Shown here: positions 40,617-49,171 of the stretch, piece after piece
Layout: each line of letters begins with the position of its first letter
Numbering within the stretch: the stretch's first letter is position 1
Assembly: GCF_900188435.1 (NCBI RefSeq)
Contig: NZ_FYFA01000002.1
Span: 1,178,001-1,242,000, forward strand
Origin: Marinobacter sp. es.048
Lineage (GTDB): Bacteria; Pseudomonadota; Gammaproteobacteria; Pseudomonadales; Oleiphilaceae
Direction of reading: 5' to 3'
Length of the DNA stretch: 64,000 bases
Translations under genes and position numbers: made by a program
The notes under the pieces: model-generated
The model's input: only the letters and a program-made list of their open reading frames with translations
Database searches by the model: none
Told to the model about the DNA's origin: nothing

Positions 40617-41879
40617 ATGGCCATCAAGAACGCATTCTACGCTCAGTCCGGCGGTGTCACCGCCGTCATCAATGCCAGTGCCTGTGGCGTCATCCAGACC
40701 GCCCGCAAGCATCCGGACAAAATCGGCAAAGTGTTTGCCGGACGCAACGGCATTATCGGGGCGCTGAAGGAAGAGCTGATTGATACCAGCCTCGAGAGCG
40801 ACGATGCCATCCAGGCACTGATTCACACCCCTGGAGGCGCCTTTGGCTCCTGCCGCCACAAGCTCAAGAACATTTCCGAGAACCGTCGCGAATACGAGCG
40901 CCTGATTGAGGTGTTTCGGGCCCACGACATTGGCTACTTTTTCTATAACGGCGGCGGGGATTCCCAGGATACTGCCTACAAGGTCTCCCAGATCGCCGAC
41001 AAGATGGGCTACCCCATCACCTGCATTGGCGTGCCGAAGACTGTAGATAACGATCTGCCCTTCACCGACTGCTGCCCCGGCTTCGGCTCAGTTGCCAAGT
41101 ACATTGCCACGTCAACCCTGGAAGCCAGCCTGGACATCAAGTCCATGTGCGAAACGTCCACCAAGGTGTTTATCCTGGAAGTCATGGGGCGCCACGCCGG
41201 CTGGATTGCCGCCTCCGGCGGTCTGGCCGGACAGGGTGAGGGCGAACCGCCCCACATTATCCTGTTCCCGGAAATTCCTTTTAATCGGGACGCCTTCCTG
41301 GCACGCGTGGAACATTGTGTGAAGGAATACGGCTACTGCGTTGTCGTGGCCTCCGAAGGTGCCCAGTACGAAGATGGTCGCTTCCTCGCGGACGCCGGTG
41401 CCAAGGACGCGTTCGGCCACACCCAGCTTGGTGGTGTTGCCCCGGCTCTGGCCAACATGGTCAAGCAGGCTCTGGGCCACAAGTACCACTGGGCAGTTGC
41501 AGACTACCTGCAGCGCAGCGCCCGACACATTGCCTCTGCCACCGACGTAGAGCAGGCCTATGCTGTTGGCAAGGCAGCCGTGGAAATGGCTCTGGAGGGC
41601 AAGCAGGCACTGATGCCCACCATCGTCCGCGAACAGGGCAAACCTTACGTCTGGAAGATCGGTGAGGCCCCGCTGAGCGAAGTGGCAAACCAGGAGAAGA
41701 AGATGCCGATTCACTTCATCACCGACGATGGCTTTGGTATCACCCAGGACTGCCGGGACTACCTGGAACCTCTGATTGCCGGTGAGAGTTTCCCGCCATT
41801 CGATAATGGCCTGCCGCGTGTTGCCAAACTCCAGAACTCGCTGACCGAGAAGAAGCTGAAGACCGACTTCCAGCTGTAA
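40617..41879 (+). CDS. PPi-type 6-phosphofructokinase
   Basis: 420 aa from ATG 40617, with AGGAGG about 12 bp upstream. The fold is PFK-A: NGGGDSQDTA replaces the ATP-type GGDGS loop, and IGVPKTVDNDLPF has Lys where ATP enzymes have Gly, both marks of the pyrophosphate-dependent group. MGRHAGWIAASGGLA is the fructose-6-phosphate site. It would interconvert F6P and F1,6BP reversibly using PPi. PPi use is inferred from these two motifs. A strong bidirectional terminator follows. Confidence 0.9.
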   Translation: MAIKNAFYAQSGGVTAVINASACGVIQTARKHPDKIGKVFAGRNGIIGALKEELIDTSLESDDAIQALIHTPGGAFGSCRHKLKNISENRREYERLIEVFRAHDIGYFFYNGGGDSQDTAYKVSQIADKMGYPITCIGVPKTVDNDLPFTDCCPGFGSVAKYIATSTLEASLDIKSMCETSTKVFILEVMGRHAGWIAASGGLAGQGEGEPPHIILFPEIPFNRDAFLARVEHCVKEYGYCVVVASEGAQYEDGRFLADAGAKDAFGHTQLGGVAPALANMVKQALGHKYHWAVADYLQRSARHIASATDVEQAYAVGKAAVEMALEGKQALMPTIVREQGKPYVWKIGEAPLSEVANQEKKMPIHFITDDGFGITQDCRDYLEPLIAGESFPPFDNGLPRVAKLQNSLTEKKLKTDFQL

Positions 41880-41904
41880 CCGAGCGAACAGCGTATCGGG
41901 AAGC

Positions 41905-41941
41905 AAAAAAGCCTGACAGAGTATCTCTGTCAGGCTTTTTT
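41905..41941. terminator. bidirectional rho-independent terminator
   Basis: AAAAAAGCCTGACAGA-GTAT-TCTGTCAGGCTTTTTT is a perfect 16-bp stem with A and T runs at both ends. It separates convergent phosphofructokinase and glutaredoxin genes and can serve both strands. Confidence 0.95.
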
Positions 41942-41968
41942 CATTGTTCAGACACTACACGCAGATGA

Positions 41969-42223
41969 TTAGCGGGCCAGCTCCGATTGCTGATCGCGCA
42001 TATAGGCGTAGAACTGATCAAACCCACCCACGTACTGGTTGCCCACCAGAATCTGCGGCACGGTATAAACCGGCCGGCCAATCTTGTCCGCGATATCCTG
42101 CTTGCTCATGCCCTTCTCGATCATATCGACCCAGACGTAGGGAATGTTCCTGGCCTCGCACAGGCGCTTTGCCTGAACACAGAAACCACAACTTGAGCGG
42201 CCATAAATCGTGACCTGCTCCAT
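41969..42223 (-). CDS. glutaredoxin with CGFC active site
   Basis: 84 aa from ATG 42223, preceded by a strong GGGAGG site. The fold is glutaredoxin 3-like, with TVPQILVGNQYVGGFDQFYAY as the glutathione-binding part. The active site is SSCGFCVQAKRLC: CGFC instead of the usual CPYC, combining the CGF of monothiol CGFS proteins with a second cysteine. A third cysteine follows at the end of that helix. It should reduce glutathione-mixed disulfides; the odd loop may change redox potential or allow Fe-S binding. Confidence 0.88.
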   Translation of the reverse strand: MEQVTIYGRSSCGFCVQAKRLCEARNIPYVWVDMIEKGMSKQDIADKIGRPVYTVPQILVGNQYVGGFDQFYAYMRDQQSELAR

Positions 42224-42343
42224 AAACACCTCCCTAAAGTCTCTGGCTGTATGTTTCGGGACTGAAATCCTATGGCTGAATGATGGCACGGCACAAGCTA
42301 ATTTAAAATTGATGCTTTGAATCGCCACCATAGTAGCCGCCCA

Positions 42344-42752
42344 TCATGTCCTGAGGCGGCTCAGCTCACGCTCCAGAACCTGCACCTCATTGTCCAGGGC
42401 CTGACCACTACCCTTGACCCGACCGGCAAGTTCCCGGAGATCGTTGGCCGCATCGCCGAGGTGGCGCGATCAACGCCGCTCTGGATCACCGAGACAGTAG
42501 CGTTCACATCCTGTTTGAGACCGTCGATCATGGTGCTGATTTCATCGGTGGATTCCCGCATGCGGGATGCCAGCGGTTGCGCCGAGCTGATCCATCACAA
42601 TACCCTGCACCGTGCCCCCGGGTTTCGACCGTCAACCGCTCCTCCATATCTCTGAGGGATAGCTGGGCAGTCACCACAATACTGATGCCCATTATCAGGA
42701 GCAGGGACACAACGAGGGCGTAGAGCTTGAAGCGGAGCGATTACTGTTTCAT
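42344..42752 (-). pseudogene. relic of a methyl-accepting chemotaxis protein
   Basis: The start reads MKQ-stop-SLRFKLYALVVSLLLI, a TM1-type segment, then TAQLSLRDMEERLTVETRG. One extra G in the G run complementary to 42616-42620 shifts the frame; corrected, TVQGIVMDQLGATAG continues. It then jumps straight to RESTDEISTMIDGLKQDVNA and AANDLRELAGRVKGSG, the far C-terminal end of a receptor, followed by a stop at 42344. The periplasmic domain, HAMP and signalling tip are missing, so a large internal deletion occurred, plus a premature stop and two frameshifts. It is certainly non-functional. Confidence 0.85.
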
Positions 42753-42812
42753 GGTGAACGCGGACGTGCGGGGAGTTGGAAGTTCATTCTATTTGAAAGC
42801 ACGGAGGGGCCG

Positions 42813-43256
42813 GTGGCCTACCTGACGCTATTTCTGACCGCGTTCGCCGCTGCCACGCTGCTACCCGCCTACTCGGAAGTTCTGCTTGGCACGCTGATAA
42901 CACAGGGTTATTCCTGGTGGTGGCTGTGGTTCTGGGCAACGCTCGGTAACACCTTGGGCTCGGTCGTTAATGGTGTTATCGGCCGGCAGGTGGATCGCTT
43001 TAAGCATAAACGCTGGTTTCCGGTCAGCGAAATGCAGCTGCACAAGGCGAGGAACCGCTTTAACCGTTATGGCCAGTGGTCACTGCTGATGGGCTGGCTG
43101 CCTCTGGGTGGCGACGCGCTGACCCTGGTTGGCGGGATCATGCGCGTGCCGTGGCTCAATTTTGTGGTACTGGTAGGAATTGGCAAGGGGGCCCGCTACG
43201 CCTTTGTGCTCTGGCTCGTCGCGGAGGCGTCCGGTGCATCATCACCTTCACCGTAG
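42813..43256 (+). CDS. YqaA-family inner-membrane protein (DedA-like)
   Basis: 147 aa starting at GTG 42813, with GGAGG just upstream. Four hydrophobic segments and the motif LPAYSEVLLGTLITQGY near the start plus LLMGWLPLGGDALTLVGGIMRV match YqaA proteins, distant members of the SNARE/VTT/DedA superfamily. The likely role is membrane or lipid homeostasis; the substrate is unknown. Its last 61 bp overlap the 3' end of the convergent ABC1 kinase gene. Confidence 0.8.
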   Translation: MAYLTLFLTAFAAATLLPAYSEVLLGTLITQGYSWWWLWFWATLGNTLGSVVNGVIGRQVDRFKHKRWFPVSEMQLHKARNRFNRYGQWSLLMGWLPLGGDALTLVGGIMRVPWLNFVVLVGIGKGARYAFVLWLVAEASGASSPSP

Positions 43257-44641
43257 AGGTATTTCCGAAGCAGCGGCTCGCCGTTAAATTCGGAATTCAG
43301 GACCGCAACGAAGGTGTAGACCCCGATCAGTTTACGGTTAAGGAACACGAACTCCTTCGGGGGCACCCGGAAATAACGACTGATCGCCGACCGGGCCGCC
43401 TGACGCGCCACACGTGACGGCAGTTCACTCTGCTTCCAACGATACTGGCCATGGCTGTTAACTGCATAGTCCGGCCAGGAATCCTTGTCGCTGGAGAGCG
43501 GCTCAAGCACCGACATACAGACCTGGCCAAACTTCTCCAGTACCTCCTCCGGCCACTCTGTGCTCATGAAACGCAGTTTCACGCCACCATCGATTACCGC
43601 GTCGAGATCATTCTCGTATGAGGCCCTGATCATCTGGATGACCGGTTCGAGAAAGTCATCCGAGTAGGACTGCACGGCGCCGAAATCGAGGAGGACGATA
43701 CGGTCATACCCCGGGTCATCTCCTTCCTCCCCGGCAATCCGGATGCGGTAGTTGCCGAAGTTGGGGTCGGTCTGTATTTCGCCCCAGATGAACAACTCCC
43801 GGAAAAACAGCTCCAGGGCAGCCTTGCCCAGGGCACTGCGACGTTCCAGCGGGAGGTCCCTGACCGACTGGGAACTGACCGAATGCCCGTGTTCGTAGGT
43901 TGAGCAAATAACATGCTCGGTTGAGAACTCCGGCAAGACCCTGGGCACAATGAACCTCGGGTCCGATGCCAGCATGTTGCGGAATTTCTCGGTGGTCTTC
44001 GCCTCAAGGCGATAGTCCACCTCGCGATGCATCATCTGCCGGACTTCCTCCAGCCAGTCATTGAACTCGGGGCCAAAACTGACCAGCCTGGCCACTCGCA
44101 GCAACTGGGCGACAGCATTCAGGTCGCTGTCTACGGCGTCGGCAACGCCGGGGTATTGCACTTTCAGCACCAGCTCCAGGCCGTCACTGCGGCGCCAGGC
44201 CCGGTGGACCTGTCCCAGCGACGCAGCGCCAATAGGCTCGGGCTCTACATCCAGTTGCGCCAGACGGTCCGCGCCCAGCTCGTCTTTCAGCACACGCTCG
44301 ATAGCCGGCCATTCCAGAGAGGTGGTCTGATCTTCCAGTGTGTGGAGCGCTTCGGTGACTTCCTCGGGCAGAAAATGCTCGCCATACAGAGCCATAACCT
44401 GGCCAATCTTGACCACGCTGCCCTTCAACTTGCCCAGTTCATCCACCAGGAACCGCGCCTGGCTCGAAAGCATGGCGCGGTGACGCTTTTCACGGTTTTC
44501 CCGAGTGCTGAACCAGTTGGTTGCCATGTGTGAGGCCATACGGGTACCGGCAAACAATCCGGCACGGGTCAGACTCAGCCTGCGCTCGAAACTGCCTGTC
44601 TTGATGCGGGAAACCGAATTTCCTGAACGTCTGGAAGACAT
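43196..44641 (-). CDS. ABC1/AarF/UbiB-family atypical kinase
   Basis: 481 aa. The KxGQ motif lies in LKGSVVKIGQVMA, the Ala-rich nucleotide loop in IGAASLGQVHRAW, and the metal-binding DFG in VLLDFGAVQSY. These define the UbiB/ADCK atypical kinase family involved in quinone synthesis or lipid metabolism. It lacks the two C-terminal membrane helices of E. coli UbiB, so it is probably not UbiB itself but a paralogue. Start is ATG 44641. Confidence 0.88.
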   Translation of the reverse strand: MSSRRSGNSVSRIKTGSFERRLSLTRAGLFAGTRMASHMATNWFSTRENREKRHRAMLSSQARFLVDELGKLKGSVVKIGQVMALYGEHFLPEEVTEALHTLEDQTTSLEWPAIERVLKDELGADRLAQLDVEPEPIGAASLGQVHRAWRRSDGLELVLKVQYPGVADAVDSDLNAVAQLLRVARLVSFGPEFNDWLEEVRQMMHREVDYRLEAKTTEKFRNMLASDPRFIVPRVLPEFSTEHVICSTYEHGHSVSSQSVRDLPLERRSALGKAALELFFRELFIWGEIQTDPNFGNYRIRIAGEEGDDPGYDRIVLLDFGAVQSYSDDFLEPVIQMIRASYENDLDAVIDGGVKLRFMSTEWPEEVLEKFGQVCMSVLEPLSSDKDSWPDYAVNSHGQYRWKQSELPSRVARQAARSAISRYFRVPPKEFVFLNRKLIGVYTFVAVLNSEFNGEPLLRKYLYGEGDDAPDASATSQSTKA

Positions 44642-44893
44642 AGTGACCTGTTCGGATCAGAGAATTTCACCACGTTTGGCGGCTTACACCATTATACGGA
44701 TAGTCAGGGGAGCTGACCTAACCGAGTCGACCGGATTGCCGCGGCCACGGGGCCAATGCGCCAGCACCGTTGCCGGTTTACATCTGCACAACCGGATCGT
44801 TTACGTTTCGACACAGTTTCCGCCGGGAAACCGGTCTACTATTTCTAGATACGTAAGGTCCAACAACGACTATCACAAGAACAAGATCTGAAA

Positions 44894-45985
44894 ATGCCGC
44901 AATCCGCAAGAAAAACGCCGGACACGGAGCTGTCTCAGTTCCGAGTCAAGGGCGAGATTCCTGTCCCGATCCTGATCAACTGGCTGACCACCGTTGCCGT
45001 TCCCCTGCTATTTTTCTTTGCCTGGCGCTCGAGCCTGCAGAACGATCCGATCACGCCGCCGCTGCTGATATCCTTCGCCATTCTTCTGGCGATCAATTCT
45101 GTAACCTATCTGCTATTTGGCAACAAAACTCTGCAACGCCGGGGCTTCATTACCCTGATCACGGTGCTGTTCACCTATCTGGCCCTCCATGCCGTGGAGG
45201 ACGGCTCCGCCATTATCTGGCTCTTTGCCTACCCGCCCATCATTTTCTACATCAGCGAATCCCGGGCTGGGGTGCTCGCCTGCTGTGGTGGGTTCGCCGC
45301 CGTCATTTTCCTGTTCAGCCCGCTGGGGGATTTCCTGTTTGAGCCGCCGCACAGCACCAGTTTCAGAATTACCATGATAGCGGTGCTGGGTTTTGAAATG
45401 GTCACCTGTTACATCCTTGACCAGAGCCGTCGACGCAGCAAACTGGGGTTGCTGAAGCTGGCCGCGGAATTCGAGTATGCCGCCAAGCACGATGCCCTGA
45501 CCGGCCTCGCCAATCGCCGCGAAGCGCTTGAGCAACTGGACATCGAGTATCAGCGCTATCTTCGCAACGCCCGGCCCTTTTCGGTGCTGCTGATGGACAT
45601 TGACCTGTTCAAGAGCGTTAACGATAACTACGGGCACCATGTGGGTGACGAGTTGATCATTCTGGTGGCCAGGACCCTTCGGCAACAATGCCGCAAAGTT
45701 GATACGCTGGCCCGATGGGGCGGTGAGGAGTACCTGGTTCTGCTGCCCGAAACCAATACCTGGGAGGCGCTGGCATCCGCAAACCGGATCCGTGAAGCTT
45801 TTGCCGCCAGATCCGTAAGCACGGAGCAGGGCCTGATTCAGGCAACCATCAGTGTGGGGGTGGCGTCGATCCGTGGTTCGGAATCCATCGACCGCCTGCT
45901 GCAGCGGTCAGATGAAGCCCTGTATCAGGCCAAAACTGAGGGGCGAAACCGGGTGTGCGGTTACCAGAACGAAGCCGCTGCCTGA
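44894..45985 (+). CDS. membrane-bound diguanylate cyclase
   Basis: 363 aa. Five or six N-terminal helices (about 24-180) form an MASE-like sensory region of no known class. The GGDEF domain has KHDALTGLANRREAL, MDIDLFKSVNDNYGHHVGD and GGEEY at the active site; RKVD five residues before it is an RxxD inhibitory site. All residues for c-di-GMP synthesis are present, with Tyr in place of Phe. It diverges from the ABC1 kinase by 252 bp, in which no clear promoter was found. The stop is 1 bp from the convergent lipB stop. Confidence 0.92.
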   Translation: MPQSARKTPDTELSQFRVKGEIPVPILINWLTTVAVPLLFFFAWRSSLQNDPITPPLLISFAILLAINSVTYLLFGNKTLQRRGFITLITVLFTYLALHAVEDGSAIIWLFAYPPIIFYISESRAGVLACCGGFAAVIFLFSPLGDFLFEPPHSTSFRITMIAVLGFEMVTCYILDQSRRRSKLGLLKLAAEFEYAAKHDALTGLANRREALEQLDIEYQRYLRNARPFSVLLMDIDLFKSVNDNYGHHVGDELIILVARTLRQQCRKVDTLARWGGEEYLVLLPETNTWEALASANRIREAFAARSVSTEQGLIQATISVGVASIRGSESIDRLLQRSDEALYQAKTEGRNRVCGYQNEAAA

Positions 45986-45986
45986 A

Positions 45987-46625
45987 TTACCAACCGTCGC
46001 GAAACTCGACGTCCTGGTGGGAAAGGCCGCTGACAAGCTGCTCCGACAACCGTTGCTGCACGTCAGCGAGGTTTACACCCGGAACAAAGTCCCGCACCTG
46101 GCACATGGCCATGCCGGCATAGCCGCAAGGATTGATGCGCTGGAAGGGCTCCATGTCCATATCCACATTCAGCGCCAGGCCATGAAAGGAACAACCCCGG
46201 CGAACCCTCAGTCCGAGCGAGGCAATCTTGGCGTCGCCCACGTAAACGCCCGGGGCGTCCGGTCTCGGAGCTGCCTCCACGCCCAATCCTGCAAGCATAC
46301 GGACGATGGCCTGTTCAATCTCATCCACCAGAGACCGTACACCCAGTTTCTTGCGACTCAGATTGATCATCAGGTAAATCACCAACTGACCGGGTCCGTG
46401 GTAGGTCACCTGCCCGCCCCGATCAACCGGAATCACCGGAATATCGCCCGGGGCCAGGATGTGCTCGGCCTTGCCCGCCTGGCCCTGGGTGTAAACCCGG
46501 GGATGCTCAAGGCACCAGAGCTCGTCCGCCACACTGCCATCCCGTTCGGCGGTGAACGATTTCATGGCCTCCCAGGTCTCCAGATAGGGCTGCACCCCCA
46601 GGGATCGGACAATCACGTCAGGCAT
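45987..46625 (-). CDS. lipB: octanoyl-ACP:protein N-octanoyltransferase
   Basis: 212 aa. The signature [20 protein letters not shown] and the catalytic Lys/Cys pair in [10 protein letters not shown] and [13 protein letters not shown] are present. It moves octanoate from ACP to lipoyl domains, preparing the substrate for LipA (3709-4761). It is 5 bp after ybeD and last in its operon. Confidence 0.96.
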   Translation of the reverse strand: MPDVIVRSLGVQPYLETWEAMKSFTAERDGSVADELWCLEHPRVYTQGQAGKAEHILAPGDIPVIPVDRGGQVTYHGPGQLVIYLMINLSRKKLGVRSLVDEIEQAIVRMLAGLGVEAAPRPDAPGVYVGDAKIASLGLRVRRGCSFHGLALNVDMDMEPFQRINPCGYAGMAMCQVRDFVPGVNLADVQQRLSEQLVSGLSHQDVEFRDGW

Positions 46626-46630
46626 CGGGC

Positions 46631-46900
46631 TCAGAGCACCATGTGTATGCGGCCACTGGCCTTGAGATCCTCAAACAGGGCTTTGAGCTGCGCTTCCCCG
46701 GTAGCCACAATCTTGAGCTGGACGGAGGAAAACCGGCCTTTACTGCTGTCGTTAACCGTGATGTCGGTTTCACAGATCCCGGGCGCATGCTGCTCCACAA
46801 CCTCAACCACGAACTCGGTGAAATCAGGTGCCGCGTTGCCGATAACCTTGATGACGTAGTCGCAAGGAAACTCAATTTTTGGTGCTTTCGGCTGACTCAT
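46631..46900 (-). CDS. ybeD: YbeD/DUF493 family protein
   Basis: 89 aa with the ferredoxin-like DUF493 fold start [20 protein letters not shown]. It lies between dacC and lipB as in E. coli and Pseudomonas. A regulatory role in lipoate metabolism has been proposed for the family but is not established. Start ATG 46900. Confidence 0.9.
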   Translation of the reverse strand: MSQPKAPKIEFPCDYVIKVIGNAAPDFTEFVVEVVEQHAPGICETDITVNDSSKGRFSSVQLKIVATGEAQLKALFEDLKASGRIHMVL

Positions 46901-46930
46901 GCCGTTTTACTCCCCGGGATCAACATCACC

Positions 46931-48109
46931 CTACTGAAATAACTGAACGAAAAAGAGCTTGATGGCATCCCAGATGCGTTTGAAGAACCCACCCTCGGGA
47001 ACCTCGGTCAGGGCCAGCACCGGCTGATCAACCAGTACCTCACCGTCATAGGACACCTTGACCCGTCCCAGCTCATCCCCGACGTTGATGGGTGCTTTGA
47101 TGACAGAATCAAGGTCTACCGTGGACTCCAGATCGTTTCGCGACCCCCGGGGTATGGTGACATAGACGTCTTCGGTCATGCCGACTGAAAGCTGATCAGC
47201 CTGGCCACCCCAGACACGGGCTTCGATCAGTTCCTGGCCGGACCGGAACAGGCGTTCGCTCTCGTAGTAGCGGAAACCGTAGTTCAGCATTTTCTGGATT
47301 TCCTGCGCCCGTGCTTCCGAGCTGCTGGTCCCCATGACGACGGCAATAAAGCGGGTGTCGTTGCGCTTGGCAGAGGCAACCAGACAGTAACCGGCTTCCT
47401 CGGTATGACCGGTCTTCAGGCCATCGACGCTGTCATCACGCCAGAGCAGGCTGTTCCGGTTCGGTTGGCGGATATTGTTATAGGTGAAGTGCTTTTCGGC
47501 GTACAGAGGGTAGTTTTCCGGGTAATCATTGATGATTGCCTGCGCCAGTATGGCCAGGTCATATGCCGTTGAAAAGTGATCCGGCGAAGGCAGACCGGTC
47601 GCGTTTTCGAAGTTGGTGTCTTTCATGCCCAGCAATTGGGCCTGCTGGTTCATGATATCAACGAAGGCGTCTTCGCTGCCGGCAACGAATTCCGCCAGTG
47701 CCACGGAGGCATCGTTGCCCGACTGAATGATTACCCCTCGGAGCAGATCCTCCACTGACACCTGGGTGCCTTCCCGGACGAAGGTGCGGGAACCTTCGGT
47801 CTTCCAGGCATTCACGCTGACTGGCACCATATCTGACATGGCGATGCGGCCCTCGTCAAGCTCCCGCTCGACGATATAGGCCGTCATCATTTTGGTCAGA
47901 CTTGCCGGAGGCAAACGCTCGTGGCTGTTCTCCTCCATGATGATTCGTCCGCTCTTGGGTTCCATCAGAACATAAGAGGTGCCGGCAATCTGCGGCGGCG
48001 ACGGAATCAGTACCGACTGGGACATTGCCCTGCCTGTCAGGGCAAGCATCAGCACAAAGACAAAAGACAGAGTTCGAAAAGCAGAGTTTAAGGCCATGGG
48101 TCCATTCAT
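46931..48109 (-). CDS. dacC: D-alanyl-D-alanine carboxypeptidase (PBP5/6 type)
   Basis: 392 aa. After a signal peptide (cleavage near GRAMSQ), the penicillin-binding motifs are SLTK (ASLTKMM), SGN (IIQSGNDASV) and KTG (DGLKTGHTEEAGY). A C-terminal amphipathic helix (FFKRIWDAIKLFFVQLFQ) anchors it to the inner membrane. It trims the terminal D-Ala of pentapeptides. The ATG at 48097 is an alternative start; neither has a strong ribosome binding site. Confidence 0.94.
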   Translation of the reverse strand: MNGPMALNSAFRTLSFVFVLMLALTGRAMSQSVLIPSPPQIAGTSYVLMEPKSGRIIMEENSHERLPPASLTKMMTAYIVERELDEGRIAMSDMVPVSVNAWKTEGSRTFVREGTQVSVEDLLRGVIIQSGNDASVALAEFVAGSEDAFVDIMNQQAQLLGMKDTNFENATGLPSPDHFSTAYDLAILAQAIINDYPENYPLYAEKHFTYNNIRQPNRNSLLWRDDSVDGLKTGHTEEAGYCLVASAKRNDTRFIAVVMGTSSSEARAQEIQKMLNYGFRYYESERLFRSGQELIEARVWGGQADQLSVGMTEDVYVTIPRGSRNDLESTVDLDSVIKAPINVGDELGRVKVSYDGEVLVDQPVLALTEVPEGGFFKRIWDAIKLFFVQLFQ

Positions 48110-48154
48110 TCGTCGTTAAGTGTGTTTCTTATATCGGTATCTTGTTCGCCGCGC

Positions 48155-49048
48155 TCAGTGCGTATCGGTCAGCAGGATGGACTGATCGAAACCACGGGCT
48201 TCCAACAGGCTCTGGGTTAGCCTGGCGCTGTCCTCATTACTGAAAGGGCCAACCTGAACCCGATGAAATCGCCCTGAAGATGTATCAACGGCCCGCACGC
48301 GCATCGGATTCTCCAGCACCGCCCTAACCTGGCTCAGCAACTTTTCAGCCGGATCCCGGCTGCTGAAGGAACCCAGCTGTACAAACAATGACCGGTTGGT
48401 CATCGCCATGTCACCGCTGGCCTTCACCCTGCTTTCAGAGTATCCGGTCGAGTCTCCGGGAGAAAAGGGTTCACCGGCAATGAACATGGCTCCGTCCGGC
48501 CTGACCGTAATAGCGGCGACTTCCACCCGTGCTGTGCCCCGGGCCTGGTAACCCAGCTTTTTGGCAGCGGCGTAGGACAGGTCAATGATTCTGTCGCCGT
48601 GAAAGGGCCCACGGTCGTTGACCCGGACGATCACCGAGCGGCCATTATCAAGATTCGTTACCCGGGCATAACCGGGGATTTGCAGGGATTTGTGTGCGGC
48701 AGACATGGCATACATGTCAAAGGTTTCGCCATTGGAAGTCTTGTGGCCATGGAACTTCTCGCCATACCAGCTCGCCGTGCCCCGTGACACATAGCCGTCA
48801 TTGCTGTCGAGCACTTGGTACTGCTTGCCCCAGACCTTGTAGGGTGACTTATTGCCTGCCCTGCGGGGAGCCTCGTAAACGGGCACCGCATCGTCAAGCC
48901 CGGAGACATCAAAGTTGCCCGCGGGCGCCCTGTCGGTCGCCAGGGTATAGCGTGACGAATGGTCCGTTTCCGGGGCTGACGCACAGCCGCTGAGAATCAT
49001 CGCCGCAACGAGCGCCAGCAGGAGAGAAAATGAGGGCTTGCAGTTCAC
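48155..49048 (-). CDS. rlpA: septal ring lytic transglycosylase RlpA
   Basis: 297 aa lipoprotein with lipobox LSGC near residue 22. The double-psi beta-barrel domain contains GTASWYGEKFHGHKTSNGE and VRVNDRGPFHGDRIIDLSYAA (catalytic Asp and His region), and a C-terminal SPOR domain (LFVQLGSFSSRDPAEKLL) binds denuded glycans at the septum. It is 45 bp upstream of dacC in the same orientation. Confidence 0.95.
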   Translation of the reverse strand: MNCKPSFSLLLALVAAMILSGCASAPETDHSSRYTLATDRAPAGNFDVSGLDDAVPVYEAPRRAGNKSPYKVWGKQYQVLDSNDGYVSRGTASWYGEKFHGHKTSNGETFDMYAMSAAHKSLQIPGYARVTNLDNGRSVIVRVNDRGPFHGDRIIDLSYAAAKKLGYQARGTARVEVAAITVRPDGAMFIAGEPFSPGDSTGYSESRVKASGDMAMTNRSLFVQLGSFSSRDPAEKLLSQVRAVLENPMRVRAVDTSSGRFHRVQVGPFSNEDSARLTQSLLEARGFDQSILLTDTH

Positions 49049-49171
49049 TGTCTGGAGTTCCTCTTGACCACATTAGCCACCGAAATCAGATTCCCGGCGA
49101 CATCCCCATTATTGTAACGGGTTCTCCGCCGGAATCACCATTACCCGACTGCCATGATTGTGAGAGCCAGG

